Shown one piece after another: positions 13,087-23,600 of a DNA stretch of 64,000 nt. Source of the stretch: Taxawa tesnikishii (nom. ined.) (lineage: Eukaryota; Ascomycota; Dothideomycetes; Dothideales); contig JAPDRO010000007.1 of the NCBI GenBank assembly GCA_030247885.1, positions 441,501 to 505,500 on the forward strand, given 5' to 3'. Both the position numbers and the translations under genes were made by a program. The notes beneath the pieces were generated by a model that was given only the letters and a program-made list of their open reading frames with translations, was not told where the DNA came from and ran no database searches. Every line of letters begins with the position of its first letter. Position 1 is the first letter of the stretch.

Positions 13087-13756
13087 ATGAAGTGTACGTC
13101 GATACCTCCGGTCGCAAATGCCTTCTCGTCTTATACAGTCTCCGAGTTGCGCATTCGACGGCTCCATAGCCCAACAGACAGCATGCTAACGGATCCGTGA
13201 ACAGTCCTCAAGGTTGGCCGTGTCGCCATCATCAGCCGTGGCCGCTACGCCGGCAAGAAGGTACGCAGTAGCATGGAACGGAGACGGGAAAGAGAGAGAA
13301 AAGCGAGGCATTATGAGAGAGCGCAAGCCTGACGCCGATATCTTCAGGTCGTGATCATCCAGCCAGTCGACCAGGGCACCAAGGCTCACCCATTCCCTCA
13401 CGCCATCGTTGCCGGCGTTGAGCGCTACCCCCAGCAGGTCACCCGTCGCATGTCCAAGACCCGCCAGCAGAAGCGCTCCAAGGTCAAGCCATTCATCAAG
13501 GTCGTCAACTACAACCACATCATGCCAACCCGCTACACCCTTGAGCTCGAGGGTCTGAAGGGTGCTGTCACCAACGACACCTTCAAGGAGGTTTCCCAGA
13601 GAGAGGACGCCAAGAAGAACATCAAGAAGGCGCTTGAGGAGAGATACCAGAGCGGCAAGAACAGGTGGTTCTTCACCCCACTGCGTACGTTGAAAAGGGA
13701 TCCTGGATAACCACATGAAAAGAACATATGGACTAACTCATGCATTAGGCTTTTAA
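13087..13756 (+). CDS. RPL27: 60S ribosomal protein eL27
   Basis: Component of the large ribosomal subunit. Four exons (13087-13093, 13205-13260, 13348-13684, 13749-13756) encode 135 aa, the usual length. It starts MKFLKVGRVAIISRGRYAGK and keeps the conserved VVIIQPVD, ALEERYQ and NRWFFTPLRF end. The first exon is only seven bases (ATG AAG T) and the last only eight, with an F codon and stop. All introns have GT-AG ends. Introns at the extreme ends of the coding region are typical of fungal ribosomal-protein genes. Confidence 0.97.
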
Positions 13757-14734
13757 GCGTATCGCCATTGCGGGAGGAGTTACGGATTGGGTGGATCTGG
13801 CTTCACTGTCTTTCTGATGGTCATCAAGCATTAGCGAGCTACATACCAAATTCATGAAAAGTCTGCACCAAACGCAACACGACCAGCGGGGTACGATGTG
13901 GCAACACATCGTACTCAATGCTATCGCGTGTCAGACTTTGAGCGGTTTTTAAAAGGCGACGCCGCTCAGCCAAAAATCTCTCGTCCGGTCGTTCGTGCTC
14001 CATCGGGCCTCATGACCTTGATTCTTTCTCCTGCCTCTTTTCGTGCATTGGACATGTTACAGTACGTATGTCACGAATTTCAAAAGTTTCAATATCCAAC
14101 ACACTATGTTCTGTTGTTGTCTTGATGGAACAGGTCGCAGTACCGACTCTTCCAGCGTCTCCACTCATACAAACATGCTCGAGTCTTGCCACTCCAACAA
14201 CCTAAGTGCAAGCCCTCTTCCGGTAAACGACGAGCAAGCTGTGTAAACGGTAGCACGTCTGGTCATTGAAAGACTGGTGGCTACGCGTTCTTATGGCCGC
14301 TTAGAACTCTTGTTGGCTTCCGGGTATAGAGCAGATGATGCAAAGCAATGGAGGGCTATGGAAAACATGGTGCAATGCCACGGAGGGATTCACCTCACGA
14401 ATCAAATCACTTCAATCTCATGAGTTCATGGTGTTGCGTCGGTGGGAGCTGTTTTCCGTGTTGCCTGATGAGCGAATGTGACTCGCGAGGTTTCAATCCG
14501 GTAAGATGAGCGTTGCGAAAGATGCAAACTCGGAATTTTCTGCATCCGGACCATCGTGGTATGGGCGCTATATACACTATCTATCTAGCATCCTGGAGAA
14601 ACGATTGGTGACGTGTGACCCCTTGAAACCTTAACGCATATGTCCTTCATAACTACACGCACTCAGTTGCTCGCACACCGCCAGCATCAGCATTCACATC
14701 TCCTTGATATCGACCATTGAGCCTAGTAGTTGGC
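13757..14734. other. Intergenic spacer
   Basis: 3' end of eL27 and upstream region of the methyltransferase. No supported gene. Confidence 0.4.
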
Positions 14735-15806
14735 ATGTCAGACCAATCAGGCCAGGCTCCCCAGAAGGGGCGACTGGTGTCACACTTCGAGTCTCTGTTA
14801 GTGTAGTCAGTAGACATCGACGACTGTTCTAACAACCGCGGACAGCTCAGCTGAAAAGCAAGGTTCGGGCTGGTCGAACCTGTGGGATCAAGGCGAGAGC
14901 GATCTATGGGATCGGGGTTTCCCTTCACCCGCTCTAATCGACTACATCGAGGGCAAGCAGGACCTTCTCATCCCGACCAATGCGGATGGCAGCCGCAAAA
15001 GGCTTTTGTACCCGTAAGAGCCCTCTTATTAAGCACAAGCATTCTGCCGATGCGATGATCCCGTGCCTGACCGTCACGTTCGAAGGGCTGCGGCACAGGC
15101 TACGACCCAGTCATGCTTGCGCTCCACGGCTGGGACGCCTACGGCCTGGAGATATCCTCAAAGGCGGTGCAAGTGGCAAACGACTACGCCTCCACGCAGA
15201 TGAAGAGCCCAAACGGGTACAACTTTGCCTCGCAACCGACTACTTCACGACCCGCCGCCGGCTCGATCGCATTCGTCCGAGGTGATTTCTTCAAAAGGGA
15301 CTGGGAAGTGCATCTGCCCTCCTCCGGCGGCTTCGATCTCGTGTACGATTACACGGTAAGCCCCCCCCCCCCCCCCCCCGGCTCTTTCCTTTCTCACAAA
15401 TCCCGCGAGTCATGAGCGCGGATGTATAACATGTCAAAACACTCTTCGTTTCCGCCGAGGCTAAAATCCACAACCCCACAGTTCCTTTGCGCTCTGGCGC
15501 CTGAGATGCGCGAAGCGTGGGCGGACAGGATGGCGGAGCTGGTGAAGCCGGGCGGCTTTCTCGTCTGCTTGCAGTTTCCCATGTGGAAGGAACACGGGCA
15601 GCCGGGACCCCCTGGGCTGTCAAGGGGTATACTGGAACCTCTTGGCGCAGGGAGGCGATGGGCTGATTGGAAAAGGTGAGGAGCCCGCCGAGGGCTCTGG
15701 AGCGACGGAAGGTGGCAGGTTCGTGAGGGAGGAATATGTCAAACCGACGCGCTCGTTCAAGCAGAGTAGAGGCGAGGACGTGTTGAGTGTATGGCGCAGA
15801 AAGTGA
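14735..15806 (+). CDS. Thiopurine-type S-adenosylmethionine methyltransferase
   Basis: SAM-dependent methyltransferase of the TPMT-like class, which in fungi and plants methylates thiols, halides or small xenobiotics. Exons 14735-14796, 14846-15013, 15086-15355 and 15482-15806 give 275 aa. Visible motifs: WDQGESDLWD near the start, SAM-binding motif I PGCGTGYD, GDFF, and VYDYTFLCAL followed by RMAELVKPGG; the C-terminus matches family members (PTRSFKQSRGEDVLSVWRR). Three places need one extra base each to stay in frame: GGG at 15085, CCCCC at 15608 and GGGG at 15624. With those, the length is an exact multiple of three. Intron 3 holds a run of 19 C. Substrate is unknown. Confidence 0.8.
15361..15379 (+). 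repeat. Poly-C tract of 19
   Basis: Uninterrupted cytosine run just inside the donor of methyltransferase intron 3 (intron 15356-15481). True length is uncertain given the homopolymer errors elsewhere. Confidence 0.9.
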
Positions 15807-16578
15807 GTTGGATTGCGATGGAGATCGCGCAGGCACGTGGGGGAGAGAGATATATGGCTTGGAAAGTCCGAATCTTGGAGAGATAAACGTACGTGAGTGG
15901 ATGGAGCAGACTCCGCCGCGCTGCCATGCACGAAACCGACGCTCGAAAAATGGATAGCAAACCCCATAGAAAGGTCCGCCATGCTTGAGTAAAACGAATG
16001 CAATGTAGGACGAGGCCAAGTAGCAGAAATCGGTGGGAAGAGCAAAAATCAGGGCAAGGGAACAACGCCGTATAGCAACGGAGCACTAGGCCAAAGGCGG
16101 AATCGAGGCAACGACGAGTGAAGGTAAGTTAAGAACAACCGGAATGAAGCCTGAGTGGTAATTTGGAAGGGCTCGAAGATGAGCAGGGAATGCATCGGTT
16201 TGGCCAGTACAACTACCTCCGTTCGCCTGCAACGACCGTTGTTTCGTTGTAATCGCTTTTGTCAGCCAAACGTCGACGAGCAAACAGCAAGGAAGAAGGA
16301 AGACTAACGAAATGACTGGGAAAACAGAGGTTTCTGGGGAAAAGACTGTATTCACCTCCTCGTCCGCGACATGACATGTCGGACTCACGAATCATGGTAC
16401 ATAGTCTGGCTCGACTGGTCTAACTCGATTACTCGGAAAGTTCTTCCCTCGTTGTGTCGATAGCCTGTGTATTCTGCCATAAAATCCCGCTTGAATGCTT
16501 TGCCCTGTATAATACATTGTTTTCGGTGCGCCCAGTGCGATCATCGTCATGCCCGCCATCCGCATCAGCAAGCGCCGT
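15807..16578. other. Convergent intergenic spacer
   Basis: Shared 3' space of the methyltransferase and RPN12. Open frames here lack any family signal. Confidence 0.4.
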
Positions 16579-17491
16579 TTAGACAATCGTCTCAAGCTGT
16601 CTGGCATAGCTCAATGTGTTCTGAATGACCTGGCCGCTGGTGGCCAGAATGTCCTTCTCGCCCTGCGCCATCTCCTCGGCCTGCTCGGGGAAGTAGATGC
16701 GGCCTTCGCGTGCCTCCCAGCCGCGGGACCGTGCGAACTCGACGACGGCGCCCTCGGAATCCAGGAAGAGTAGGTTCTTGGCGTTCGAGATGGGGAGGGA
16801 TGGGTAAGCGCGCTCACTGCACGATGCGATCTCAGAGCGGATCGTGTTGATCAGGACCTGTTGCGCAGACATCAGCCACAATTGCAAATTCTTCCGAATA
16901 TACAAGGGATGTTGTAAGCCATGCGTCCATGGTTGCTCTCACCTCAGAAAAGACACCAAACTCCTCACTGGGCACCCTCTCGCCCTTAGTCTCGCCCCAC
17001 ACCCGATCGTAGCTCCCCTCCATGAGCGCCTGCTCCAGTCGCATGGGATACTGAATGAAGGTGTCCTCATCTAACCTCTTCTTTCCTCCATACGCCACCT
17101 CCAAGCTCTCGATCAGCGTGTGGAAGCCCGCATAGTCACCCTGGCTGAGCAACAGCAGCAAGTACAGACCCGTGACTTTGCTCTGATTGCCCCGACCCGC
17201 GTCGCTGCTGCCCCATCGCTCGGCGGGCAGCGAGTAGAAGGGCTGCAGTTGTTGGTAGTAGCGCGTGAAGGCTTCGGGGTCCTTCTGTCGGATCGAAACG
17301 AGGGCGCCGATTTCGAGCACTTCGCGTGCGAGGGCCAAATGTTGCGGCGATGTGCTTGATGAGGGAACGAGGGCGTTGAGGTGCAGGAGGGAGATCTTGG
17401 CACGTGAGAGTAGCGAGGAGGCGTTGCTGAGGTTGTGTGATGAGATGGAATGGAGCTGGGAGATGGTGTTCTGGAGCTCTTTTTCCGCCAT
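16579..17491 (-). CDS. RPN12: 26S proteasome regulatory subunit RPN12 (PSMD8)
   Basis: Lid subunit of the 19S regulatory particle, the last one incorporated during lid assembly. Two exons (17491-16943 and 16857-16579) encode 275 aa, close to the fungal norm. The N-terminal half is helical and the C-terminal half is a PCI/CSN8-type domain with ERAYPSLPISNAKNLLF and GWEAREGRIYFPEQ, both diagnostic. Intron 16858-16942 follows VFSE and uses GTGAGA...CAG. The Met of MAEKELQNTISQL was chosen because upstream codons are low-complexity and unlike relatives. Confidence 0.93.
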
Positions 17492-18099
17492 AACGTAGGT
17501 GTGTCGGTGTTCTAGCAAGGTTGTGTATCTTTTGGATAGATGGCGATGCTGTGTGGTATAGTCGGTGTGAGAGGGGTGGTGATGTGACGGTGATGGTGGC
17601 AGCTGTGGTTGGTGATGTCCGTTGTGCAGTGAGCGCGTGAAGATGCGCAACGCAACAGCTTGCCCGATCGACATCATGCATGCGGCCCGTTCCGCACCAC
17701 CTTTCCCCTTCCCCCAAGACGAACAGAACAACGATACAGTAGTAGCCTAGTATCGTACGTCTAGCTAACCGAGAAACGGGCTTTCTGCTACTGCCCTCAA
17801 CGTGAGAGGGTACCTCTAGAGGAGAAAAGAGATCCAACAAAGAAGCAATTCAAGCCTTTCAAGGGAACGACTTCGCCTTGCAATTGTAAATTATTCTAGT
17901 AGTCACAGGCTTGCGGAGTTCTCCCGTGGGTTACGAAGAACAACTTGGCCACGACTGTAGGAAACGCATTTCACACTCACGAGCGAGACATTCCGACAAG
18001 TCACTTGTCTTCTTTGTTCGTTTCTCTCTTACCACGCTCATGCTCTCAATTCTATATACAGATGTATTCTTCCGCCAGCGGTAGAAACGAGCCTTGACC
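17492..18099. other. Intergenic spacer
   Basis: RPN12 upstream region and MFS gene 3' end, both on the minus strand. Nothing else seen. Confidence 0.4.
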
Positions 18100-19785
18100 C
18101 TAGAACTCCCGCGCCAACTTCGACCGCTCCCTGAGCTTGTGGCCATACTTGAAGAACACCAGCGGCACAAGACTCAAAAACGTTCCGATGATCGACAAAA
18201 TCAACCCAGCATACTGACTACCCACGTTGTGGAAGAACTGGGACGCAAATAGAGGTGAAACGGCGCCGAGCGTATTGCGCATGAGACCTTGGGCCGCAAT
18301 GGCGGAAGATGAAGACTCGCCATAGCAATCAGAAGTGTAGCTGTAAGTCGACTCGAAGACAAAGTAAATGCCGAAGGATATCGGTGCGAGCGCGATCGTC
18401 GGCGCAATCCAGGGCAGATAGCCGTACTGTGTGAAGCTATAGATGAACAAGCCCAAAGGGAAAAAGGCGGCTCCGAACACGGCTCCATACAGCCGGGTCT
18501 CGGGGACTGCCTTGCGCTCTTCATCGTTCGCGATCTTCTCGTATTTGGGCATTTGGAAGGTGTGGTGGCAAAGGTAGCCAAGAGTAACACCGATGCAGAG
18601 GGAGATGTAGGGCAAGCCAGCGACGCCTTCGCTCCATCCACGCTGCTCCTGAAAAGTGATAGGGATGACGGACAGGAACAGGAAGACGACAAACCAGGCA
18701 AACGCGATCCAGAGTCCGAAGGCGAACACCACTGGTTCGGTTACAAGCATGTGGACAGCTTTAACCGAGGAGGCTTTCAACAGATCCTTCAGATCTTCGG
18801 TCTCGAGGTCCATTTCGCTGACGTAGCGTTCGTCGCCGGTAGCTTGTCGAAGCTGCTTAGCCCGTTTGTGGAGACCAACTCCGCCTCTTGTCTCCTTGAA
18901 GAACAGGAGAATGATGATCAACAAAGGCACGTTGCTCAAGCCTTGGATGCCCTCGATCCACCTCCAGCCAAGGGTCTCGTCAATGAAGCCGGCATATATG
19001 GGAGCACCGACAGTGCCAAGGATCGCCACGTAAGAGAACATGGCCATTGGTCTCGCGCGCTCCACAGGATCGTACATGTCCGAAAAGGTACCACCGACCA
19101 GGATGGTGCCGACGCATCCAAACAAACCAAGCAGCAGCCGCATAACGATGATGGTCTGGATGTTCTTCCCGAGCGCCAATCCAACGAAGCATAAGGTAAA
19201 GCAGCCGTATGCTCCAGCATAGATAACCTTCCTGCCGACCAGCTCGCAGAAGGGGGCCAGGAAGAGAGGCGCCACGGCACATGCCACGTTGAACGTGAAA
19301 AGACCCATTTGTCCCAGCTCGTTCGAAGCGTTCAGGTCGGAGCACATCGAACTAATTCCAGAACTGTAGGCCGTCGTAGCCAAGCCGATGAAGAGGGTCA
19401 TAAGGTTCAGAAGAGAAGACATGAAGCGTCGCCGCCATTTGTTCCATTTGAATGGATTCTCGGTATCGTCATCCGCGTACTTTAGTACGATCCATTCGTT
19501 GCCGTTCTTGGTGAGGAGCTCCGTCAAGGTGAGGCGCATATCGGTGTCGACCTCCTTGATCGGACCGTATTCCGGGTTCGGCGCATTCTCTTTGTCCAAC
19601 TCATCGAGGTATTTGCGACCGCATATCCTGCCTTTGATAGGCTGATCTGGCTGTGGATGGTCTTGATCTTCTCGTTTCGTATCAGGTGAGGTCTCACGTG
19701 GCGGGGTGTCAGTGTCTTTCGTCTTCAAGCTGGAAGCAGCAGAAGATGCGGGGGCACTGTAGACAGCAGTAGTCGCTTGTGTCAT
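18100..19785 (-). CDS. MFS transporter, DHA1 drug/polyamine type
   Basis: Proton-coupled major-facilitator exporter of the plasma membrane, 561 aa from the chosen Met. A long hydrophilic N-terminus (about 120 residues) ends in ENPFKWNKWRRR, the typical lead-in of fungal DHA1 proteins, followed by about twelve hydrophobic helices. The signature between helices 2 and 3 is visible as LVGRKVIY, and motif-C-like glycine-rich sequence follows (GTVGAPIYAGF). A cytosolic loop with RAKQLRQATG separates the halves. Single uninterrupted exon. In-frame ATGs at 19920 and further upstream allow a longer N-terminus; 19785 gives the more usual start. Substrate cannot be read from sequence; relatives carry azoles, polyamines and toxins. 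It is divergent from the P450. Confidence 0.87.
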   Translation of the reverse strand: MTQATTAVYSAPASSAASSLKTKDTDTPPRETSPDTKREDQDHPQPDQPIKGRICGRKYLDELDKENAPNPEYGPIKEVDTDMRLTLTELLTKNGNEWIVLKYADDDTENPFKWNKWRRRFMSSLLNLMTLFIGLATTAYSSGISSMCSDLNASNELGQMGLFTFNVACAVAPLFLAPFCELVGRKVIYAGAYGCFTLCFVGLALGKNIQTIIVMRLLLGLFGCVGTILVGGTFSDMYDPVERARPMAMFSYVAILGTVGAPIYAGFIDETLGWRWIEGIQGLSNVPLLIIILLFFKETRGGVGLHKRAKQLRQATGDERYVSEMDLETEDLKDLLKASSVKAVHMLVTEPVVFAFGLWIAFAWFVVFLFLSVIPITFQEQRGWSEGVAGLPYISLCIGVTLGYLCHHTFQMPKYEKIANDEERKAVPETRLYGAVFGAAFFPLGLFIYSFTQYGYLPWIAPTIALAPISFGIYFVFESTYSYTSDCYGESSSSAIAAQGLMRNTLGAVSPLFASQFFHNVGSQYAGLILSIIGTFLSLVPLVFFKYGHKLRERSKLAREF

Positions 19786-21506
19786 TTTGCCCGGTGCAGA
19801 ATCAACGGCAGGAGCATTCACTCGATGTGGTAGCAGAAAGCTGTCGTTGTGATGGATGGAGAGGAGCTCCCTTTTGTCTACGGCGGCCGGCACGGATATG
19901 CAGGTTTTCCACCGTGCCATGGTGATGATCAACCAATGGGTAGGTTGAAGGGTTAGAAGTGAGATCACCGCCGAGCTTGTTGCAGTAGGTTTGTATGGCG
20001 GCCCTCCAAACGACCGCAAAGCGACCGACTCCCTCCGAGGGAGCACCATCGAATCAACATGGTCGTACTCAATCTTCATGGGAGAAAGAGATGGAACCCA
20101 CCATGAGGCAAGAGCACAACGACAGACCAAAGCATTGGCCTTAGCTCTGAAGATTGCGACGGCAAAGTTGGCACGGTCTGTCGTGCAGTGCTATACAAGG
20201 TTGTATAAGGTACGATGGAGTTGTTAGGAATGCGGTGAATGACGACGGAAATCTAACTCAACAGCGGCGCCATCGCGGAAACCAAGACATATGCCCGACA
20301 ATCGATACCCCGAACTTGAGTCGTGTTCGAAACCAACAAAGTTCTTTGCCGAGTCATGATACAGTTGTGGTTGTATCTCCAGCCTGCCCACATTGATTTG
20401 AAAACGAGTCGCTCTCGAATGAAGGCTGTATGACATGCCGAAGAATTCCCGCCGTATCTCGTCGCTTGGAGGCTTGTGCAACAACCACCTGTCGGCAATC
20501 TGCATTCCGAGACGCACGATGACGGTGACGAGGCGTGATGCAGCCGACATTGGATGTGTATCCTCCAGTCTGGCGCGTAGCGAGTTCATGTCCGGCCAAT
20601 GTTATACGATCTGGTAGATCAATGTATGCGTTGTATGTCCCATCGTGTGCTCCTTGCGGTTGTCGAGATTGCCTGGATCGACGTTCATGGCGATGTTCGT
20701 TTAGCTCGTCGGGAGATGGATGATGGCGTGCAGGAAGTGGCAGTCCAATGCATGCATCATGACCGTGCAGGTCAGCTTGCCGATGTGTCCAGGGTCTGCG
20801 GAGAGATGGACAAGGATCCTTGCGTGTGTCGTTCGTTTCGAACAGATAGCGAAAAGGAAGAAAGGGAGGTCTGCCAAAGCGCTTCATGGGTCAGCTGAGC
20901 ATCAATCACACTCTCGAGCTCGCTTACAGCGTGGTCTGGCTTGTGTTCTTTGATCGCCTACAGTTTTCGGTTAGGTTTTTCCCTGTGTCACGGCTCGCTT
21001 ACATCGAGTTCTCCATCTCGGTTGATCGTCCAGCCACTGATCTGCTGCCGTCGTCTAAGCGAAGCTCGGTGAGCCGTCCCGTTGGCGGAGAAGTGGCAGA
21101 CTAAGACCATTCTCCATAGTCCATACCATCCGTCTGCCCAAGCAGACTTGGTATATATGCCCCTCATGGCCGCCTTCACTGACTCCGTTGGCTCTACCAT
21201 TTGGCTCCTCATCTCTTCGCCACTCGTCTCCCCTCCAACAGGACCAGGATCGGGACCAGGATCAAGACCAGGACCCCGCGACGAAAGCCGCCGTTAACCT
21301 AGTCGAGGCCGGCCATTGGGCTTCCTTACAAACTTTAGTGTCCGCGGTGCCGCTTAATGACGACTGCACTGCCCTGCTGAACGCCAGAATTTCTGTTGCG
21401 CCTGGGGAAACATACCGGGTATACTCCAGCAGCCTCTCACAGGCGTAGTGCTGGTCCAATTCCTAATCTCGCATCTCTCTGCCAGAGAAAGCACGGAACC
21501 ATCACC
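19786..21506. other. Divergent promoter, MFS and P450
   Basis: About 1.7 kb. A TATA-like element (21152-21158) lies 350 bp before the P450 ATG. A short GGACCAGGATC-type tandem repeat occurs at about 21240-21275. No gene supported. Confidence 0.4.
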
Positions 21507-23600
21507 ATGCTTTCCTACTTCTGGCTCGCTATTGTGGGCCTGATAGTAGCCTCTGCAGTCCACAACTACCGCTGCTTCGCCCGCAACCTTGCAGCGGCCA
21601 AGAAATCTAACATTCCGTACATTATACTTCCCGTGTACACTTTCAATAGGTTCTGGCTAGTCACGTCGAGGATAATCTGGCTGCCGCTGCTGAGGAAACT
21701 ACCGGAGTCCTGGACAGATCCATGGTTAACGTACGTCGTGCTGCCAGACCTGCGATCGCGCTCACTGACGTGTTAATGCTCAGGTTCCTCGACCCTGAAT
21801 GGACATGGGACGAGAAGTACAAGCCGTTCAAGAGAATTGGTAGCGACGTCTTCCTCACAGTCGCTCCAGGTCGCTGTACGCTGTTCGTTGCAGACGCCGA
21901 AGCTCACAGTCAGATCACGACACGCCGCAACGACTTCCCTAAGCCTATCGAAATCTACGGCTCGGTCGACTTGTTTGGGAAGAACGTGGTCAGCACCGAA
22001 GGCTCGGTATGGAGACATCACCGCAAAATCACATCGCCGCCGTTCACGGAGAGGAACAACCACCTCGTCTGGCTTGAGAGCTTGCACCAGGGTCAGAGCA
22101 TGCTGGCGGGTTGGGTCGGGAAAGAAGGGGAAAGACCATGACGGTAGGAGATGTGTCGGCGGCAACGATGCGCCTGAGTTTACACGTCATCAGCCGCGCA
22201 GGCTTCGGTGTAAGGCTGAAGTGGCCGCATGAGGAGCTTGAGGAGGGAGGAAAGGTTCCACTGCCCCCAGGTCACTCTCTGACATACAAGGATGCTTTGA
22301 GCAGCCTGCTGGAGAACATTATTTCGGTCATGCTCCTTCCCAGGTGGTTCTTGTGTACGTGGTCTTTGTGTGCACAGTGTCAGAGAGGGTAACTGACAGA
22401 ATCTGCAGCCAACTCTCCGTTCAAGATGAACAAGATTGCCTGGGAGTCATTCATCGAGTGGAAGAAGTACATGACGGAAATGTATGAGGAGAAGAAAACC
22501 GAAGTACAGTCGGGCGAAACCCGAGAGGGTATGGACCTTATGGGTAGGTTGCGTTTCCGCACGTTCGAAAATCACAGCCTGACTTGTACGTGCAGGTGCT
22601 CTTGTCAGAGGCGCAGGCATCACCCCGAAACGCTCAACTCTTCAGACCCAGAGAAGGGACCCACAGCACCACCAACCAAGCAGCTTCTCACCGATGGTGA
22701 GATTCTAGGCAATGCTTTCGTCTTCATCTTAGCCGGACACGAAACCGCGGCCAACACTCTTCACTTCTCCATGTTGTACCTCGCTATGAACTGGCATTCG
22801 CAGGAACGCTTGCAGAAGGATCTGGACGAGATCTTCGACGGCAGAGACGTCGACGAATGGGACTACGAGCGCGACGTACCGAAGCTCTTCGGCAGCATGG
22901 CAGGCGCAGTGATGAACGAGGAACTTCGCCTCATCCCGCCCGTCATCGGAATCCCGAAATGTACGCACAAAGGCTCACCGCAACCCCTCACTCTGAACGG
23001 TCGTCGCTGCATCGTACCAGAATTCACTTCCGTGACTCTCGACACCGCCGCGACACACCGCAACCCCAAGTACTGGCCCACCATGCTTCCTCCAGGCGCG
23101 ACCGAAGAGGAAATCGAAAAGGATCTCGACTCGTTCAAGCCGGAGCGATGGCTTCTGGATCCCTCGAAATCGCACCTGCACGCCGGCGACGACGGACATG
23201 GCTCAGAAGCGCACTCCGAATCCGAAACCGACGACATCGGCGGGCCCAGATCTCACGACACCTCGGCCTCGCTCTTCCGCCCACCGCGCGGCGCCTACAT
23301 CCCTTTCTCCGAGGGCTTCCGTGCTTGTCTCGGTCGTCGCTTTGCGCAGGTCGAAGTCCTCGCCGTCCTCGCCGTCATCTTCCGGTCGTACAGTGTGGAG
23401 TTGGCCGTGGACGAGTACGCTTCGGACGAGGAGGTTGCGAAGATGGGCGAGGAGGCGAGGAGGGAGGTGTGGGCGCGCGCGAGGGGCAGGGCGGAGGATC
23501 TGCTGGTGAACGGCATGGGCACGATCATCACGATTCAGATGAGGGGGGCAAGGTGCCCATGCGCTTCGTGAAGAGAGGGACGGAGAGGTTCAAGTTTTGA
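21507..23600 (+). CDS. Cytochrome P450 monooxygenase
   Basis: Haem-thiolate monooxygenase, anchored by an N-terminal hydrophobic helix (YFWLAIVGLIVASAV). Exons 21507-21730, 21784-22354, 22409-22543 and 22596-23600 give about 645 aa. Signatures in order: WRHHRKITSPPF (C-helix), AGHETAAN (I-helix oxygen binding), EELR (ExxR), FKPERW, and haem loop FSEGFRACLG with the cysteine ligand. It is long for a fungal P450, with an acidic His/Ser/Glu insertion between PERW and the haem loop. Three sites need one added base each (GGGG at 22127, CCCC at 22623, GGGGGG at 23543); the last restores the usual VPMRFVKRG end. Divergent from the MFS gene. Substrate unknown. Confidence 0.88.

Noticed and set aside
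14735-15806. Methyltransferase as a pseudogene
   Set aside because: All three breaks sit in G/C runs and no internal stop or lost motif remains once they are allowed for.
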